Shown: positions 41,162 through 50,596, counted from the stretch's first letter. The stretch is 64,000 nucleotides of DNA from Caballeronia calidae (GCF_900044055.2 NZ_FCOX02000001.1:1-64000); one strand, 5' to 3'. Notes: a model not told the origin generated them from the letters alone. Program-made: numbers and translations.

Positions 41162-42706
41162 TCAGAGCTGCGGATTGAGCTTCTCGACCTTCGAATGCAG
41201 CTTGTTCAACGCGGCGATGTACGCCTTCGCCGAAGCCGCGACGATGTCCGGGTCCGTGCCCACGCCGTTCACGATGCGCCCGCTCTTCGACAGACGCACC
41301 GTCACTTCGCCCTGCGCCTGCGTGCCGGTCGTGATCGCGTTGACCGAGTACAGCACGAGTTCCGCGCCGCTCTCGACCTTCGACTCGATCGCGTGCAGCG
41401 TCGCATCGACGGGGCCGTTGCCGCGCGCTTCGCCCGTGACTTCGGTGCCTTCCACCGCGAACACGACCTTCGCCTGCGGCTGCTCGCCGGTCTCCGAATG
41501 CTGCTTCATCGAAACAAAGCGGAAATGCTCCTTCGCCTGCGCCTCGGCGGATTCCTCGGAGACGATCTGCATGATGTCTTCGTCGAAGATTTCGGCCTTG
41601 CGGTCCGCGAGATCCTTGAAACGGGCAAACGCGGCGTTCACGTCGGCTTCGGATTCGAGCGTCACGCCGAGTTCTTCCAGACGCTGCTTGAACGCGTTAC
41701 GGCCCGAGAGCTTGCCGAGCACGATCTTGTTCGCGCTCCAGCCCACGTCTTCCGCGCGCATGATTTCATACGTGTCGCGCGCCTTCAGCACGCCGTCCTG
41801 GTGGATGCCCGACGCGTGCGCAAACGCGTTCGCGCCGACGACCGCCTTATTCGGCTGCACGACGAAGCCGGTGATCTGCGAGACGAGCTTGGACGTGGGC
41901 ACGATCTGCGTCGTATCGATGCCGAGATCGAGGCCGAAGTAGTCCTTGCGCGTCTTCACCGACATCACGATCTCTTCGAGCGACGTATTGCCCGCGCGCT
42001 CGCCGAGACCGTTGATCGTGCACTCGACCTGACGCGCGCCGCCGATCTTCACGCCCGCGAGCGAATTGGCGACCGCCATGCCGAGGTCATCGTGGCAGTG
42101 CACGGACCAGATCGCCTTGTCGGAATTCGGCACGCGCTCACGCAGCGTCTTGACGAGATTGCCGTAGAGCTCGGGCACGCCGTAGCCGACCGTATCCGCG
42201 ATATTGATGGTGCGCGCGCCTTCGTCGATCACGGCTTCGAGCACGCGGCACAGAAAGTCGATGTCCGAGCGGCTGCCGTCTTCCGGCGAGAACTCCACGT
42301 CATCCGTGAAGTTGCGCGCGAAACGCACCGCGAGACGCGCCTGGTCGTAGACCTGCTCCGGCGTCATGCGCAGCTTCTTTTCCATGTGCAGCGCCGACGT
42401 GGCGATGAACGTGTGAATGCGGAACTGGTTCGCGGGCTTGAGCGCGTCGGCGGCGCGCTGGATGTCTTTATCGTTCGCGCGGGCGAGCGAGCAGACCGTG
42501 CTGTCCTTCACGAGCGACGCGATGGTATGGATCGCGTCGAAATCGCCGTTCGAGCTGGCGGCGAAGCCCGCTTCGATCACGTCGACCTTCATGCGCTCCA
42601 GCTGCTTCGCGATACGGATCTTCTCTTCCTTCGTCATCGACGCGCCGGGGGACTGCTCGCCATCGCGCAAGGTCGTGTCGAAGATGATCAACTTGTCTGC
42701 TGCCAT
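41162..42706 (-). CDS. leuA: 2-isopropylmalate synthase
   Basis: 514 residues. First committed step of leucine synthesis: condensation of acetyl-CoA with 2-oxoisovalerate. The HMGL-like TIM barrel starts [21 protein letters not shown]; metal ligands lie in [17 protein letters not shown]. The C-terminal ~130 residues are the LeuA dimer/allosteric domain for leucine feedback. The ATG at 42706 has CAGGAG upstream. It is preceded by a 230-nt leader with a Leu-codon ORF and a terminator-like hairpin (separate entries), suggesting leucine-dependent attenuation. Confidence 0.96.
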   Translation of the reverse strand: MAADKLIIFDTTLRDGEQSPGASMTKEEKIRIAKQLERMKVDVIEAGFAASSNGDFDAIHTIASLVKDSTVCSLARANDKDIQRAADALKPANQFRIHTFIATSALHMEKKLRMTPEQVYDQARLAVRFARNFTDDVEFSPEDGSRSDIDFLCRVLEAVIDEGARTINIADTVGYGVPELYGNLVKTLRERVPNSDKAIWSVHCHDDLGMAVANSLAGVKIGGARQVECTINGLGERAGNTSLEEIVMSVKTRKDYFGLDLGIDTTQIVPTSKLVSQITGFVVQPNKAVVGANAFAHASGIHQDGVLKARDTYEIMRAEDVGWSANKIVLGKLSGRNAFKQRLEELGVTLESEADVNAAFARFKDLADRKAEIFDEDIMQIVSEESAEAQAKEHFRFVSMKQHSETGEQPQAKVVFAVEGTEVTGEARGNGPVDATLHAIESKVESGAELVLYSVNAITTGTQAQGEVTVRLSKSGRIVNGVGTDPDIVAASAKAYIAALNKLHSKVEKLNPQL

Positions 42707-42772
42707 GTTGGGCTCCTGTGGGGAGATTTATCGATTGTTGGAAATATCGCGATCGTGTGGAAACGATAAGGC

Positions 42773-42822
42773 AAAAGGGAATTCGGGTGTTCGCGCCACC
42801 GCTGGCGTCGAAAACCTGAATT
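42773..42822 (-). promoter_or_regulatory. Candidate leuA attenuator hairpin
   Basis: On the minus strand a long hairpin forms from AATTCAGGTTTTCG (42822-42809) and CGAACACCCGAATT (42793-42780), pairing at 12 of 14 positions, closed by an inner stem CGCCA/TGGCG with a 4-nt loop. It is followed by CCCTTTT (42779-42773), a short U-run. It starts 27 nt after the stop of the leader peptide and 67 nt before leuA. Its 5' part CGACG-CCAGC (42810-42801) can pair instead with GCTGG-TG-CGTCG in codons 13-16 of the leader peptide (42900-42889), giving a mutually exclusive structure. Confidence 0.6.
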
Positions 42823-42849
42823 GGACGAGCAGACGGGAGGCGAGACGAA

Positions 42850-42936
42850 TCAGCGCGGTAGGCGCGCTAGCAGCGATAGTGCGCGTAGCGACGCACCAGC
42901 CGGGAACAACGAGAAGGGGAACGGGAAAAAGTTCAT
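42850..42936 (-). CDS. Candidate leucine leader peptide of leuA (28 aa, leaderless)
   Basis: The 28 codons start at ATG 42936 and end in TGA: MNFFPFPFSLFPAGA then SLRALSLLARLPR. Six of 28 codons are Leu, and four of the five in codons 17-26 are CTA, a codon very rare in this GC-rich genome. The -10 box ends 6 nt before the ATG, so the transcript would begin at or within 1-2 nt of the start codon (leaderless translation). A terminator-like hairpin follows. The layout matches the leader peptides of amino-acid attenuators. It is too short for ordinary gene calling; I know of no annotation for it. Confidence 0.62.
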   Translation of the reverse strand: MNFFPFPFSLFPAGASLRALSLLARLPR

Positions 42937-42942
42937 TCAAAA

Positions 42943-42971
42943 ACTATAACGGCTTTTGCGAGCGCGTGCAA
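42943..42971 (-). promoter_or_regulatory. leuA promoter
   Basis: On the minus strand -35 TTGCAC (42971-42966), 17-nt spacer, -10 TATAGT (42948-42943). Both boxes are one or two bases off consensus at ideal spacing. The start point is predicted at about 42936-42938, on or next to the leader peptide ATG. Confidence 0.68.
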
Positions 42972-43025
42972 CGAGGCTTTCAGATCGCGCCGATCGACTT
43001 TCACCTGCCGCGGGCGATCCGCTCG

Positions 43026-43068
43026 AAAAACAAAAAAGCCTGCGTCCGAAAGGAGGCAGGCTTTTCGA
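43026..43068 (-). terminator. Terminator after the NlpC/P60 peptidase gene
   Basis: On the minus strand stem AAGCCTGC / GCAGGCTT with a 12-nt loop, followed by TTTTGTTTTTC. It lies about 26 nt after the stop and 55 nt before the leuA -35 box. Confidence 0.85.
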
Positions 43069-43093
43069 TGATCGCTTGTCGCGAGCTGGCTGG

Positions 43094-43753
43094 TCAGTAA
43101 CCGCCGATGGTCGCGCTCACGCGTTGACGCAGTTCCGAGCCATCGCCGACTTGCGCGTTCTCGATGCGGCGCGCGCCCTGAAAGCGCTTTTCCCAATAGC
43201 CGTCTTCCATGTCGTCGACACGGATCGTGCTGCCGGTGGACGGCGAATGCACGAACTTGTTGTCGCCGATATAGATGCCGACGTGCGAGAACGAACGACG
43301 CATCGTGTTGAAGAACACGAGATCGCCCGGCTTCAGTTCGCTCACGGCGACCTTTTCGCCGACGCGGCTCATTTCCTCGGCGCGGCGCGGCAGGGTCATG
43401 CCGAGCGTGTCCTGGAAGACGTAGCGGACGAAGCCGCTGCAATCGAGGCCCGAATCAGGCGAATTGCCGCCCCAGCGATAGCGCACGCCGATCATGTTCA
43501 GCGCGCCGACGACGACATCGCCGGCTTTGCTCGCCACGCCCGACAGAAACGACTTGGCGCCGCCCGACGTGCTGGCGGTGTCTGCGGTCGCTGCGTCATT
43601 GGATTTGGTGGAGGAGAAAATGCCGTTTGTGGCATTCTGGCTTCTACTGCTGACTTCGTCGGCGAACGCGCCGGAAGTTGTTGTCATCAGGAGGCCGATC
43701 AACATGCTCGCGGCGGCGCGCGCGCATGTCTGAGTCATTGTAAGTGGCTGCAT
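43094..43753 (-). CDS. C40 family (NlpC/P60) cell wall peptidase
   Basis: 219 residues; an in-frame Met at 43738 is an alternative start. The signal peptide ends near SGAFA. A Ser/Thr/Ala-rich linker (about 35-75) leads to the NlpC/P60 domain. The catalytic triad is visible as Cys105 (SGLDCSGFVRYVF), His157 (SFSHVGIYIGDNKFVH) and His169. It hydrolyses peptide cross-links in peptidoglycan in the periplasm. It is transcribed from its own near-perfect promoter in an A/T-rich region and ends at a strong terminator. Confidence 0.9.
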   Translation of the reverse strand: MQPLTMTQTCARAAASMLIGLLMTTTSGAFADEVSSRSQNATNGIFSSTKSNDAATADTASTSGGAKSFLSGVASKAGDVVVGALNMIGVRYRWGGNSPDSGLDCSGFVRYVFQDTLGMTLPRRAEEMSRVGEKVAVSELKPGDLVFFNTMRRSFSHVGIYIGDNKFVHSPSTGSTIRVDDMEDGYWEKRFQGARRIENAQVGDGSELRQRVSATIGGY

Positions 43754-43815
43754 CGGTCGGTAGGTTTTACAATTAAAAGCTGCTAAATCAGGGAGATACG
43801 TGAAAGTTTGGAGGG

Positions 43816-43844
43816 ATACTAGCCATAAAGTATTTAACTGTCAA
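43816..43844 (-). promoter_or_regulatory. Promoter of the NlpC/P60 peptidase gene
   Basis: On the minus strand consensus -35 TTGACA (43844-43839), 17-nt spacer, -10 TAGTAT (43821-43816). Transcription would start near 43809, leaving a leader of about 55 nt. No clear Shine-Dalgarno sequence precedes either candidate ATG. Confidence 0.75.
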
Positions 43845-43883
43845 AAGAAATAGAAAAATACAATTGAGATGGGCACTCAATTG
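43845..43883 (-). terminator. Terminator of the yej operon
   Basis: Perfect 8-bp stem CAATTGAG / CTCAATTG with a 7-nt loop (43861-43883), followed on the minus strand by TATTTTTCTATTTCTTTT. The stem is AT-rich but the U-rich tail is long. It sits immediately upstream of the next promoter. Confidence 0.7.
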
Positions 43884-43900
43884 GTGAAAAAGAAAGATTT

Positions 43901-45499
43901 TTAGGAATTTAGAGCTGCTTTCAGAAGCTTTCTTGTGTATTCGTCGGAAGGGTTCGCAAAAATCTTCTCTACCTCCCCCGCTTCCACGACAAAACCATTC
44001 CGCATCACCGCGACTCGATGCGCCATCGCGCCGATCACCTGCAAATCATGGCTGATGAAAACGTAGCCGAGATTGTGCTTCTTCTGAATGTCGGCCAGGA
44101 GCGCAAGTACTTGAGTCTGAATGGAAACATCGAGCGCGCTCGTCGGCTCGTCGAGGATCAGAATGCTCGGCTCCAGCACGAGGGCGCGCGCAATCGCGAT
44201 GCGCTGCCGCTGCCCGCCCGAGAATTCATGCGGATAGCGATCGAGCGCCAATCGATCCATGCCGACTTCGCGCAGCACCGCGATCACCTTCGCGCGCCGC
44301 GCGGCCGCATCGAGTTCCGGGCGATGCAGCGCGAGCCCCTCTCCGACGATCCGCGCAACCGTCTGTCGCGGCGACAGCGAGCTGAACGGGTCCTGAAACA
44401 CCACTTGCAGATTCGAGCGCAGCACGGTTTTCTCGCGTCCGCGAAACTCGCCGAGCGCGCGGCCCTGAAACTGCACGGTGCCGTTCGACGTGCGCTGCAG
44501 GCCGAGGAGCGCCATCGCGAGCGTGGATTTTCCCGAACCCGACTCGCCGACGATGCCGAGCGTCTCGCCCTGCCGCACCGTCAGCGTCACATCGTCGACG
44601 GCTTTGAAACGGCCGCGTCTGAACCAGCCGGCGAAACCCGGCAGGCGCGTCGGATAGTCCACCGACACGGCCTTCGCGTCGAGCAGCACCGGCGCGATCG
44701 GCAGCACGGGCAGCACGCTGCGCTTGGGCTTGCTCGCCAGAAGGCGCTGTGTGTACGGATGCTGCGGCGACGTGAAAATCTCCTCCACCGCGCCGCTCTC
44801 GACGAGCACGCCCTTCTCCATCACCGCGACGCGCTCGGCGAAACGCCGCACGAGATTCAGGTCGTGCGTGATGAGCAGCACGGCCATGCCGCGTTTCTCG
44901 GCTTCGTCGCGCTGCAACTCCAGCAGTAATTCGACGATCTGCGCGCGGATCGTCACGTCGAGCGCCGTGGTCGGCTCGTCGGCGAGCAGAAGCCGCGGCC
45001 GGCACGCGAGCGCCATCGCGATCATCACGCGCTGGCGCTGTCCGCCCGACAGCTGATGCGGATAGCTGTCGACGCGCCGCTCCGGCTCCGTGATGCCCGT
45101 GCGCGCGAGCAGCGCGATCGCGCGCTGCCGTGCTTCGCGCGGGCTCGCACCGTCGTGCAGCTGGATCGTTTCGCCGATCTGGTCGCCGACCGTGTAGAGC
45201 GGATTGAGCGCGGTCATCGGCTCCTGAAAGATCATCGCGATGTCGGAGCCGCGCAGACCTCGCATCGCGTGCTCGCTCTTCGAGAGCAGTTCGTCGCCGG
45301 CGAAGCGGATTGAGCCGCTCAGCTCGGCATCGCGCAAGAGACGCAGGATCGACAGCGCCGTCACGCTCTTGCCCGAGCCCGATTCACCGACGAGCGCCAC
45401 GCGCTCGCCCGCGTGGATTTCGAGATTCGCGCCGTCGACGGCGAGCGTGTCGCCGAAACGCACGCGCAGGTCCTGAATCGAAAGAAGCGGTTCGCTCAT
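43901..45499 (-). CDS. yejF: Peptide ABC transporter ATP-binding protein (two fused ATPase domains)
   Basis: 532 residues with two complete ABC ATPase halves. First half: Walker A GESGSGKS (about 38-45), signature LSGGQRQR, Walker [13 protein letters not shown]. Second half: [36 protein letters not shown]. This is the YejF/DppDF fusion that powers YejBE, which in enterobacteria imports microcin C-like peptides. The ATG overlaps the yejE stop (ATGA). Last gene of yejABEF. Confidence 0.92.
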   Translation of the reverse strand: MSEPLLSIQDLRVRFGDTLAVDGANLEIHAGERVALVGESGSGKSVTALSILRLLRDAELSGSIRFAGDELLSKSEHAMRGLRGSDIAMIFQEPMTALNPLYTVGDQIGETIQLHDGASPREARQRAIALLARTGITEPERRVDSYPHQLSGGQRQRVMIAMALACRPRLLLADEPTTALDVTIRAQIVELLLELQRDEAEKRGMAVLLITHDLNLVRRFAERVAVMEKGVLVESGAVEEIFTSPQHPYTQRLLASKPKRSVLPVLPIAPVLLDAKAVSVDYPTRLPGFAGWFRRGRFKAVDDVTLTVRQGETLGIVGESGSGKSTLAMALLGLQRTSNGTVQFQGRALGEFRGREKTVLRSNLQVVFQDPFSSLSPRQTVARIVGEGLALHRPELDAAARRAKVIAVLREVGMDRLALDRYPHEFSGGQRQRIAIARALVLEPSILILDEPTSALDVSIQTQVLALLADIQKKHNLGYVFISHDLQVIGAMAHRVAVMRNGFVVEAGEVEKIFANPSDEYTRKLLKAALNS

Positions 45500-46617
45500 T
45501 GATTGCCACCCGCCTTCACCGCATCGGCGATGCGCGTATCGAGCGCGTTGCGCAACGCGTCGCCCATGAAAGTCAGCAGCAGCAACGTGGCGACGAGCAC
45601 GCCGAAGGTCGAGAGCGAAATCCACCACGCGTCGAGATTCGCCTTGCCTTGCGCGAGCAGTTCGCCGAGCGACGGCGTCGGCGACGGCACGCCGAGGCCG
45701 AGGAAATCGAGGCTCGTCAGCGCGAGAATCGCGCCGCTCATGCGAAACGGCAGAAACGTGATGACCGGCGTCATGCTGTTGGGCAGCACGTGCCGCCAGA
45801 TGACCTGCCAGTTCGAGAGGCCCATCGCGCGCGCCGCCCGCACGTAGTCCTGCGTGCGATTGCGCAGAAACTCCGCGCGCACATAATCGGACAGGCCGAT
45901 CCATCCGAATAGCGACAGCAGAATGATCAACAGAATCAGGCTGGGCTCGAAAATCGACGCGAAGATGATCAGCAGATAAAGCTCCGGCAACGCGCTCCAT
46001 ATCTCGATCAGCCGCTGCCCGGTGATATCGATCCTTCCGCCGAAGTAGCCCTGCACCGCGCCCGCGACGACACCGAGCACCGTCCCGATCGCCGTCAGCA
46101 CGAGCGCGAACAGCACCGACACGCGAAAGCCGTACACGAGCCGCGCGAACACGTCGCGGCCGCGGTCGTCGGTGCCGAGCCAGTTCTCGCGCGAAGGCGG
46201 CGCCGGATTCGAGCCCTTCGAGAAGTAATTGAGCGTGTCGTAGTAGTAGTGATTCGGCGGATAGATCGCGAAGTTGCCGGGCGCGCTGAAGCGATCGCGC
46301 ACGAAGGGATCGAGATAATCGGCGGGCGTCGGGAAGTCGCCGCCGAAAGTTGTCTCCGCATAGGTCTTGACGAGCGGAAAGTAGAACTGTCCCTGATAGC
46401 GCACGACGAGCGGCTTGTCATTCGACCAAAGCGGCCCCGCGAGGCTGATGACGAACGCCGCGACGAACACGATGAGGCTCCAGTAGCCCAGCCGATTGCG
46501 CTTGAAGCGCTGCCACACGCGTCGCCCGGGCGGCACCGATGTCTCGCCGCGCAGCGGTTGCGCGTCGCTGCCGTTGACGCCGCGCCGTGAAGATCGTGGT
46601 GAAGCGGCTCGATTCAA
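45496..46617 (-). CDS. yejE: Peptide ABC transporter permease YejE
   Basis: 373 residues. The N-terminal region RRVWQRFKRNRLGYWSLIVFVAAFVISLAGPLWSNDKPLVVRYQGQFYFPLVKTYAETTFGGDFPTPADY is characteristic of YejE. Permease part has EAA-type loop AARAMGLSNWQVIWRHVLPNSMTPVITFLPF. The only start giving this N-terminus is TTG at 46617, 1 nt after the yejB stop. Partner of YejB in the inner membrane. Confidence 0.9.
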   Translation of the reverse strand: MNRAASPRSSRRGVNGSDAQPLRGETSVPPGRRVWQRFKRNRLGYWSLIVFVAAFVISLAGPLWSNDKPLVVRYQGQFYFPLVKTYAETTFGGDFPTPADYLDPFVRDRFSAPGNFAIYPPNHYYYDTLNYFSKGSNPAPPSRENWLGTDDRGRDVFARLVYGFRVSVLFALVLTAIGTVLGVVAGAVQGYFGGRIDITGQRLIEIWSALPELYLLIIFASIFEPSLILLIILLSLFGWIGLSDYVRAEFLRNRTQDYVRAARAMGLSNWQVIWRHVLPNSMTPVITFLPFRMSGAILALTSLDFLGLGVPSPTPSLGELLAQGKANLDAWWISLSTFGVLVATLLLLTFMGDALRNALDTRIADAVKAGGNQ

Positions 46618-46618
46618 A

Positions 46619-47662
46619 TCAGCGCTCCAGTTGTTCGAATTGAATGCGCGGATCGACCCAGACGTAGCACAGGTCCGAGATGAGCTTCGTCGCGAGGCCG
46701 ATCAGCGTGAAGAGATAGAGCGTGCCGAGCACGACAGGATAGTCGCGCCGCACGACGGATTCATACGAGAGCAGGCCGAGGCCGTCGAGCGAAAAGAGCG
46801 TTTCGATCAGCAGGCTGCCCGTGAAGAACGCGCCGATGAACGCCGCCGGAAAGCCGACGATCAGCGGCAGCAACGCGTTGCGGAACACGTGCTTCCACAG
46901 CACGCGTCGCTCGCTCAGGCCTTTGGCGCGCGCGGTGAGCACGTATTGCTTGCGGATTTCATCGAGGAACGCGTTCTTCGTGAGCATCGTGATGATGGCG
47001 AAGCTGCCGACCACCGACGCCGTCACCGGCAATGTGATGTGCCACAGATAATCGAGAATCTTGCCGCCGAGCGAGAGCGTCGCCCAGTTGTCGGACGTGA
47101 GATTGCGCAGCGGGAACAGTTGCCAGAACGACCCGCCGCCGAACAGCACGAGCAGCAGCACGCCCAGCACGAAGCCCGGAATCGCGAAGCCGACGAGCAC
47201 GATGAGACTCGTCGCGACATCGAACTTCGAGCCGTTCTTCACCGCCTTCGCGATGCCGAGCGGCACCGATATCAGATACGTGATGAAGAAGGTCCACAAG
47301 CCGATGCTGATCGACACCGGTAGCTTCGACACGATCAGCGACCACACGCTCTGATGCCTGAAATAACTTTCGCCAAGATCGAAGCGCGCGAATTTGCCGA
47401 GCATGAGGACATAGCGCTGCAGCGGTGGCTTGTCGAAGCCATAGAGCTTCTTGAGCTGCTCGACCTGTTGCGCGTCGACGCCCGTGTGCGTGCGCAGGCC
47501 GAAGCCGCCGCCACCGCCTTCCGACTGACCGCGCCGCAGATCATGCACGGCCTGCTCGACCGGTCCGCCCGGCACGAACTGGATCACGACGAACGTGAGC
47601 GTCAATACGCCGATGAGCGTCGGGATCATCAAGAGAATGCGTTTAAGGATGTAGCTCCACAT
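46619..47662 (-). CDS. yejB: Peptide ABC transporter permease YejB
   Basis: 347 residues with six helices; start MWSYILKRILLMIPTLIGVLTLTFVVIQFVPGGPVEQAV is typical of DppB/YejB permeases. The EAA loop is TARAKGLSERRVLWKHVFRNALLPLIVGFPAAF. It contains the YejB-type insert with LRRGQSEGGGGGFGLRTHTGVDAQQVEQLKKLYGFDKPP. It follows yejA by 12 nt. Confidence 0.91.
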   Translation of the reverse strand: MWSYILKRILLMIPTLIGVLTLTFVVIQFVPGGPVEQAVHDLRRGQSEGGGGGFGLRTHTGVDAQQVEQLKKLYGFDKPPLQRYVLMLGKFARFDLGESYFRHQSVWSLIVSKLPVSISIGLWTFFITYLISVPLGIAKAVKNGSKFDVATSLIVLVGFAIPGFVLGVLLLVLFGGGSFWQLFPLRNLTSDNWATLSLGGKILDYLWHITLPVTASVVGSFAIITMLTKNAFLDEIRKQYVLTARAKGLSERRVLWKHVFRNALLPLIVGFPAAFIGAFFTGSLLIETLFSLDGLGLLSYESVVRRDYPVVLGTLYLFTLIGLATKLISDLCYVWVDPRIQFEQLER

Positions 47663-47674
47663 GGCGCGTCCTCG

Positions 47675-49543
47675 TTACTTCGTCGCGTGCGCGGGTTTCG
47701 CCCACCACGTCGATATGACCCACTCCTCGGCGCCGTAATACAGCGGCAATGTCGACGGATACGCGAGCGTATTCCGATACGCCACGCGATGCGTCGCCGA
47801 GTACCAGTGCGGCACCACATAGTAGCCGTTCATCAGCACGCGATCGAGCGCGTGCGTCGCGTCGACGAGTTGCTCGCGCGTCTGCGCGGAGATCACTTTC
47901 TGCAGGATCGCATCGACGGCCGGCGACTTCACGCCCGCGAGATTGTCGGAGCCCTGCTCGTCCGCGGACTTGCTGCCGAAGCGCGAGACCTGCTCGGTGC
48001 CCGGCACCTGCACGTCGGGCATGCGCACGCTCGTCATGTCGAAGTCGAACGCGTCGAGACGCTTCTGGATCAGCGCGTAATCGACGGTGCGAAAGTTCAT
48101 CTTGATGCCGAGCTTCTGCAGATTGCGCCCGAACGCGGCCGCGACCGGCTCCATCGACGCGCCGCCGCCGGTGTCGTCGAGAATCTCGAAGACGAAAGGC
48201 TCGCCCTTCGCGTTGCGCAGCGCGCCGTCGCGATACGTCCAGCCTGCCTGCGCCAGCAATTCACGCGCCTTGATCAGATTCGCGCGCAACGAGCCGGGCG
48301 GATCGGTGTTCGGCTGGCGCGGCATCTCGCCGAACACGGCGGGATCGAGCTGCTGCTTCAGCGGGTTCAGTATGGCGAGCTCGCCATCGCCCGGCTTGCC
48401 CTTCGCCTGCAGATCCGTATTGACGAAGAAGCTGTCGATGCGTCTGTACTGGTTGAAGAACAGTTGCCGGTTGAGCCACTCGAAATCGAGCGCGAGATCG
48501 AGCGCCTGGCGCACGCGCACATCCTTGAAGAGCGGCTTGCGCGTGTTCATGAAGAAGCCCTGCATGCCCGTGCCGTTGTGCTGCGGGAATTCGCGCTTGA
48601 TGAGCTCGCCGCTGTCGAAGCGCTTGCCGATATCGCGCCGCACCCAGCTTCGCGCGACGTATTCGACGAGCACGTCGTACTCGCCCGCCTTGAACGCTTC
48701 GAGACGCGCGGTGGGATCGCCGTAGAGCTTGTAATCGATGTGCGCGAAATTGAACAACCCGACGCGCACCGGCAGCGCCGCGCCCCAGTAATCCGGATTG
48801 CGCCTGTATGAGATCGTGCGGCCGTTGTCGAACCGGTCGATCAGATACGGCCCGCTGCCGATGGGCTTCTGGAACGCGATCTGATCGAACGGAATGCGCG
48901 TGCCGTCCGGCTTCACGCCCCACTTGCGCGAAAACACGGGGATGCCGCCCGCGAGCAGCGGCATCTCGCGCGTCGCGATCTTGAACTCGAAGCGGATCGT
49001 GAGCGGATCGACGACCACCGCGCGCGCGATCTGCCCGAAGTAGACCGCGAACTGCGGCGCGGCCTTCGGGCTCTTCAGCGTTTCGAACGAGAACTTCACG
49101 TCTTCCGCCGTGACCGGGTCGCCGTTGGAGAAGCGCGCTTTCGGATTGATGTGGAACGTCGTCGACATGCCGTCGGGCGCGACGGAGATATCGTCGGCAA
49201 GCAGGCCATACGCGGTCGATACCTCGTCGGAACTGCCCGTCGTCAGGCTCTCGAACATCAGCGAAAGGCCCGGCGCAGGATTGCCGCGCAGCGTGAACGG
49301 ATTGAACTTGTCGAAGCTCGTCAGCCGGTTCGGATTCGCGAGCACGAGCGTGCCGTCGCGCGGCGCATCGGGATTGACGTAATCGAAGTGCTTGAAACCG
49401 GCCGGATATTTCGGTTCGCCGTATTGCGCGATCGCGTGGACAGCGCAGGCCGGGCCCGCCATCAATGCGATCGATCCGGCCAGCGCGCAGGCGATGAACC
49501 AGTGTGAGGCGCGGAATGAGCGGATCGGCGTGCGAGTCGTCAT
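47675..49543 (-). CDS. yejA: Peptide ABC transporter substrate-binding protein YejA
   Basis: 622 residues from ATG 49543. The signal peptide (FIACALAGSIALMAGPACA) directs it to the periplasm. SBP family 5 fold: HAIAQYGEPKYPAGFKHFDYVNPDAPRDGTLVLANPN and ISYRRNPDYWGAALPVRVGLFNF. It delivers oligopeptides, in E. coli including microcin C, to YejBEF. First gene of a leftward four-gene operon. The start is chosen because the upstream extension (52 residues) lacks a signal-peptide pattern. Confidence 0.91.
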   Translation of the reverse strand: MTTRTPIRSFRASHWFIACALAGSIALMAGPACAVHAIAQYGEPKYPAGFKHFDYVNPDAPRDGTLVLANPNRLTSFDKFNPFTLRGNPAPGLSLMFESLTTGSSDEVSTAYGLLADDISVAPDGMSTTFHINPKARFSNGDPVTAEDVKFSFETLKSPKAAPQFAVYFGQIARAVVVDPLTIRFEFKIATREMPLLAGGIPVFSRKWGVKPDGTRIPFDQIAFQKPIGSGPYLIDRFDNGRTISYRRNPDYWGAALPVRVGLFNFAHIDYKLYGDPTARLEAFKAGEYDVLVEYVARSWVRRDIGKRFDSGELIKREFPQHNGTGMQGFFMNTRKPLFKDVRVRQALDLALDFEWLNRQLFFNQYRRIDSFFVNTDLQAKGKPGDGELAILNPLKQQLDPAVFGEMPRQPNTDPPGSLRANLIKARELLAQAGWTYRDGALRNAKGEPFVFEILDDTGGGASMEPVAAAFGRNLQKLGIKMNFRTVDYALIQKRLDAFDFDMTSVRMPDVQVPGTEQVSRFGSKSADEQGSDNLAGVKSPAVDAILQKVISAQTREQLVDATHALDRVLMNGYYVVPHWYSATHRVAYRNTLAYPSTLPLYYGAEEWVISTWWAKPAHATK

Positions 49544-49780
49544 GGGCCTCTTGGCGCGATGTGAATGGGTGACGCGGTTGAAGAGACCCGAACGAAAGCC
49601 CGGAGCGAACGCCGCAAGAATGCTTGGCGGGGCACTGCGATGTGAGAGAATTCTACCCAAAATCATGCGCCAATCGGCTCGTGGCCTAAGGGTTTGCATT
49701 TAAGCCGATCGCGCCACGCACGACGCGCGCGGCACCCGATCAATCGCCCGCGCCACATTGACATCAAAGAAGGAGCATTC

Positions 49781-50578
49781 ATGGGCTTTCTCGCTGGAAA
49801 ACGAATTCTGCTGACGGGCCTGCTGTCGAACCGCTCGATCGCTTACGGCATCGCCGAGGCCTGCAAGCGCGAAGGCGCGGAGCTGGCGTTCACCTATGTC
49901 GGCGAGCGTTTCAAGGAGCGCATCACCGAGTTCGCAACCGAGTTCGGCAGCGACATGGTCTACCCCTGCGACGTCGCCGACGACGCGCAGATCGAAGCGC
50001 TCTTCACGTCGCTCAAGGAACGCTGGGACTCGCTCGACGGCCTCGTGCATTCCATCGGCTTCGCGCCGCGCGAGGCGATTGCCGGCGACTTCCTCGACGG
50101 CATGACGCGCGAGAACTTCCGCGTCGCGCACGATATCTCCGCGTACAGCTTCCCCGCGCTCGCGAAGGCCGCGCTGCCGATGCTGAAAGACGGTTCGTCG
50201 CTGCTCACGCTCTCCTATCTCGGCGCCGAGCGCGCGCTGCCGAACTACAACACGATGGGCCTCGCGAAGGCATCGCTCGAAGCGAGCGTGCGTTACATGG
50301 CGGCGTCGCCGTCGCTCGGCGGCAAGGGCGTGCGCGTCAACGCCATCTCGGCCGGCCCGATCAAGACGCTCGCGGCGAGCGGCATCAAGGGCTTCGGCAA
50401 GATCCTGAACTTCGTCGAAGAGAACGCGCCGCTCAAGCGCAACGTGACCATCGAGCAAGTGGGCAATGTCGCGGCGTTCCTGCTGTCGGATCTCGCGGCC
50501 GGCGTCAGCGCGGAGCTCGTCCATGTCGATGCCGGTTTCCACGCGGTCGTCGGCGGAATGGGCAGCGAAGCGGAATAA
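49781..50578 (+). CDS. fabI: Enoyl-[acyl-carrier-protein] reductase (NADH)
   Basis: 265 residues. Short-chain dehydrogenase of fatty acid elongation, reducing trans-2-enoyl-ACP. The N-terminus [39 protein letters not shown] and the active-site Tyr-x6-Lys ([20 protein letters not shown]) match FabI, the triclosan target. GAAGGAG precedes the ATG. Single-gene unit with its own terminator, divergent from the yej operon. Confidence 0.95.
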   Translation: MGFLAGKRILLTGLLSNRSIAYGIAEACKREGAELAFTYVGERFKERITEFATEFGSDMVYPCDVADDAQIEALFTSLKERWDSLDGLVHSIGFAPREAIAGDFLDGMTRENFRVAHDISAYSFPALAKAALPMLKDGSSLLTLSYLGAERALPNYNTMGLAKASLEASVRYMAASPSLGGKGVRVNAISAGPIKTLAASGIKGFGKILNFVEENAPLKRNVTIEQVGNVAAFLLSDLAAGVSAELVHVDAGFHAVVGGMGSEAE

Positions 50579-50596
50579 GCGCGGTCGCTGCGCTCG

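Noticed and set aside
42728..42940. 70-codon TTG-start ORF overlapping the leuA leader
   Set aside because: It is in another frame than the ATG at 42936, starts with TTG inside the predicted 5' end, and runs through the attenuator hairpin. The shorter ATG ORF with the CTA codons explains the region better.
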